A stretch of 14,755 bases of DNA from JBOHHR01 sp050740975 (GTDB taxonomy: Bacteria; Pseudomonadota; Gammaproteobacteria; JBOHHR01). How positions within the stretch are numbered: position 1 is the stretch's first letter; each line of letters starts with the position of its first letter. Under the pieces are notes generated by a model that made no database searches, had not been told where the DNA came from, and saw only the letters and a program-made list of their open reading frames with translations. Shown here piece by piece: positions 13,276 to 14,755 of this stretch. A program made the position numbers and the translations under genes. The stretch is taken from NCBI GenBank assembly GCA_050740975.1, contig JBOIEE010000274.1, positions 1 through 14,755 on the forward strand, written 5' to 3'.

Positions 13276-14265
13276 CTATGTTGCAACTCGTGCGAGGCCT
13301 GCCTTTATTCGCGCGCAAAGAGCCTCAGCGGTAAATCCTTCGTATTCAAGCACGTCGTTGAGCAAAGCCGGCCTAAACCACCGTCCATCGAGTGCGATCG
13401 GCAATACGCGCGCCTTGGCTCCACGCTGCAGCAGCACCTCGGCGATGATGGAATATAAGCCGCCCGCCTTGAAGTGATCCTCCACCGACACGATAAGGCC
13501 CGCTTGCTCTGCCGCACCTACGATCGCGTCTTCGTCCACGGGCTTTAGCGTCCTCATAGTGACCAGTCGGACCGAAAGTCCCTCCTGGCTGAGCAGCCGG
13601 GAGGCCTCATAACATTGGGCCGTCAACAGACCGTAACAAAGCATGGCGATGTCTGTTCCCTGGCACAGCACCTCGGCCCGGCCCGGTGCAAACGGTTTCC
13701 TGTGACCTACCGTTGGTGGCGAGTCAATATACCGGATGTAATAAGGAGCGGGATCGCGCAAAACGGTCTCCAGTCCCTCTACCAGCTCCTGCCGGTCTGC
13801 TGGACACCATACGTTCACGTGCGGAATGCCACGCATCAGCGCGATGTCTTCCAAAGCTTGGTGTGTAGGCCCATTTGCCTCGGAGAGGAAACCAGAGAAC
13901 CCCCCCACCAGCTTCACCGGCAGCGCGGGGATCCCCACGTCCGTGCGGATAAATTCAAACGCCCGCATGGTGAGAAAGCTCGCCAGTGCATGCACGATAG
14001 GGATCCGCCCCCGAAGCGCCAATCCGGCCGCAACACCGATCATCGTCTGCTCGCAGATCCCGACATCGATGAAACGCTCGGGGATCTTCGCTGGCAAGCC
14101 TCTGATCGGCGCCCGGTTCTCGGCCGTAAGCGCCATGAGACGTTCGTCCTCTCGCAGCAACTGGTAGAGCTTTTCCTCGTAGTTTAACGATTCGATCCCC
14201 GGACAGCGCGCCGACCTTCTAGCGCACGATGAGCGGCGCACTGTTGAGCTCGGTTTTTTTAACAC
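13276..14265 (-). CDS. Transketolase, C-terminal subunit (split type)
   Basis: This about 330-residue protein covers the pyrimidine-binding and C-terminal domains of transketolase. FIDVGICEQTMIGVAAGLAL contains the catalytic Glu72 that activates thiamine diphosphate. FLTMRAFEFIRTD, GGFSGFLSEANGPTHQALED and CPADRQELVEGLE follow the family order, and the C-terminal domain has a GLIVSVEDHFKAGGL segment. With the upstream N-terminal subunit it should form a heteromeric transketolase that moves two-carbon ketol units between sugar phosphates in the cytoplasm. Split transketolases are common, often beside sugar or polysaccharide genes. The start is uncertain: a GTG at 14265 gives a 47-nt overlap with the other subunit, while a GTG at 14241 with GAG upstream gives a 23-nt overlap. 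Either implies coupled translation. The residues before NYEEKLYQLLRED look non-conserved. Confidence 0.88.
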   Translation of the reverse strand: MLKKPSSTVRRSSCARRSARCPGIESLNYEEKLYQLLREDERLMALTAENRAPIRGLPAKIPERFIDVGICEQTMIGVAAGLALRGRIPIVHALASFLTMRAFEFIRTDVGIPALPVKLVGGFSGFLSEANGPTHQALEDIALMRGIPHVNVWCPADRQELVEGLETVLRDPAPYYIRYIDSPPTVGHRKPFAPGRAEVLCQGTDIAMLCYGLLTAQCYEASRLLSQEGLSVRLVTMRTLKPVDEDAIVGAAEQAGLIVSVEDHFKAGGLYSIIAEVLLQRGAKARVLPIALDGRWFRPALLNDVLEYEGFTAEALCARIKAGLARVAT

Positions 14266-14755
14266 CCTCCAGCTCTTGCAGCAGCAGCGCTATCTCGTGC
14301 GCGGAGAAATCGCAAAACCACCGATCCGCCCGTGCCTCGATACTGGGCAAACCCTTTCCGCGCACCGTGTCCGCGATCACCACGCTGGGGCGCGCAGCGC
14401 GCAAGGGGATTTGACCCAAGGCTTTTTCTATGGCCGCGAAGTCGTGCCCGTCCACCCTCGAGGATCCCCAACCGAAGGCCTCAAACTTTGCTTCTAGCGG
14501 TTCAAGGGGGATCAGATCTTCGGTCGCTACATGGGCTTGGAAGGCGGTGCGGTCCACCACTGCGATGAGATTATCGACGTGCTTTGCCGCAGCTACCAAA
14601 GCGGCCTCCCACACCGATCCTTCATTCAACTCGCCATCGCCCAATAACACGACGACTCGATTGGACCCTCCCCTGAGCTTGATGTCTAGTGCGATCCCCA
14701 AACCGATGCTGAGCAAATGCCCAAGCGATCCCGAGTGAAACTCCACTCCCGGTAC
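14219..14755 (-). CDS. Transketolase, N-terminal subunit (split type), 3' part
   Basis: The fragment enters at VPGVEFHSGSLGH, the PG-x-E-x-x-x-GSLG motif of the thiamine-diphosphate-binding half, and ends with a normal TAG. The diphosphate/Mg motif GDGELNEGSVWEAALVAAA is clear, and DTVRGKGLPSIE and the closing W-F segment follow. The gene continues beyond the right edge, so roughly the first third of the protein is missing. One oddity is that the second metal ligand, Asn in the usual VDRNGLQ, is Thr here (VVDRTAFQ, codon at 14548-14546), and the next residues also differ. This subunit is translated first and overlaps the start of the C-terminal subunit gene. Its place in the pentose-phosphate pathway or in a sugar-modification pathway cannot be decided from this window. 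Confidence 0.9.
   Translation of the reverse strand, partial: VPGVEFHSGSLGHLLSIGLGIALDIKLRGGSNRVVVLLGDGELNEGSVWEAALVAAAKHVDNLIAVVDRTAFQAHVATEDLIPLEPLEAKFEAFGWGSSRVDGHDFAAIEKALGQIPLRAARPSVVIADTVRGKGLPSIEARADRWFCDFSAHEIALLLQELEGVKKTELNSAPLIVR

Overview
The window looks like chromosomal DNA of a gammaproteobacterium, probably free-living or environmental. The evidence is an HflD homologue at the left edge (a family essentially confined to Gammaproteobacteria), a PA0069-type radical SAM protein, Gram-negative outer-membrane and periplasmic proteins, and moderately high GC. I cannot name the genus. I see no rRNA, tRNA, CRISPR array, transposase or integrase.

Layout, left to right. All genes are on the minus strand except the Lon-like gene. 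(1) 1-284: 5' part of hflD, with a TTG start. (2) 363-1433: radical SAM protein, with small inverted repeats around it. (3) 1665-4508: a 947-residue fusion of two cyclic-nucleotide-binding domains, a rhodanese domain and a very long charged coiled coil that contains five tandem 39-residue repeats. (4) 4832-5926: a class I terpene cyclase with every hallmark motif intact. (5) 6008-10561: a compact three-gene unit, transcribed right to left, encoding a PstS-like periplasmic protein, a beta-barrel outer-membrane protein and a membrane-bound PAS-GGDEF-EAL protein. (6) 10744-11163: a small polytopic membrane protein. (7) 11606-13235, plus strand: a Lon-like protease without its N-terminal domain, with several altered ATPase residues and a frameshift between the ATPase and protease parts. 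(8) 13276-14755: a split transketolase (C-terminal and N-terminal halves as separate overlapping genes), cut by the right edge.

How the genes may work together. The periplasmic protein, barrel and GGDEF-EAL protein form the only clear functional unit. A plausible reading is an envelope sensing module that ends in cyclic-di-GMP turnover. The two transketolase halves must assemble into one enzyme. The terpene cyclase stands alone, with no prenyltransferase or P450 next to it in the window. The Lon-like gene and the cNMP-rhodanese-coiled-coil protein are the most unusual items. The first may be a decaying paralogue or a Lon whose protease has been separated from a weakened motor. The second may be a signal-responsive structural protein. 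No complete, obviously new multi-gene system is visible.
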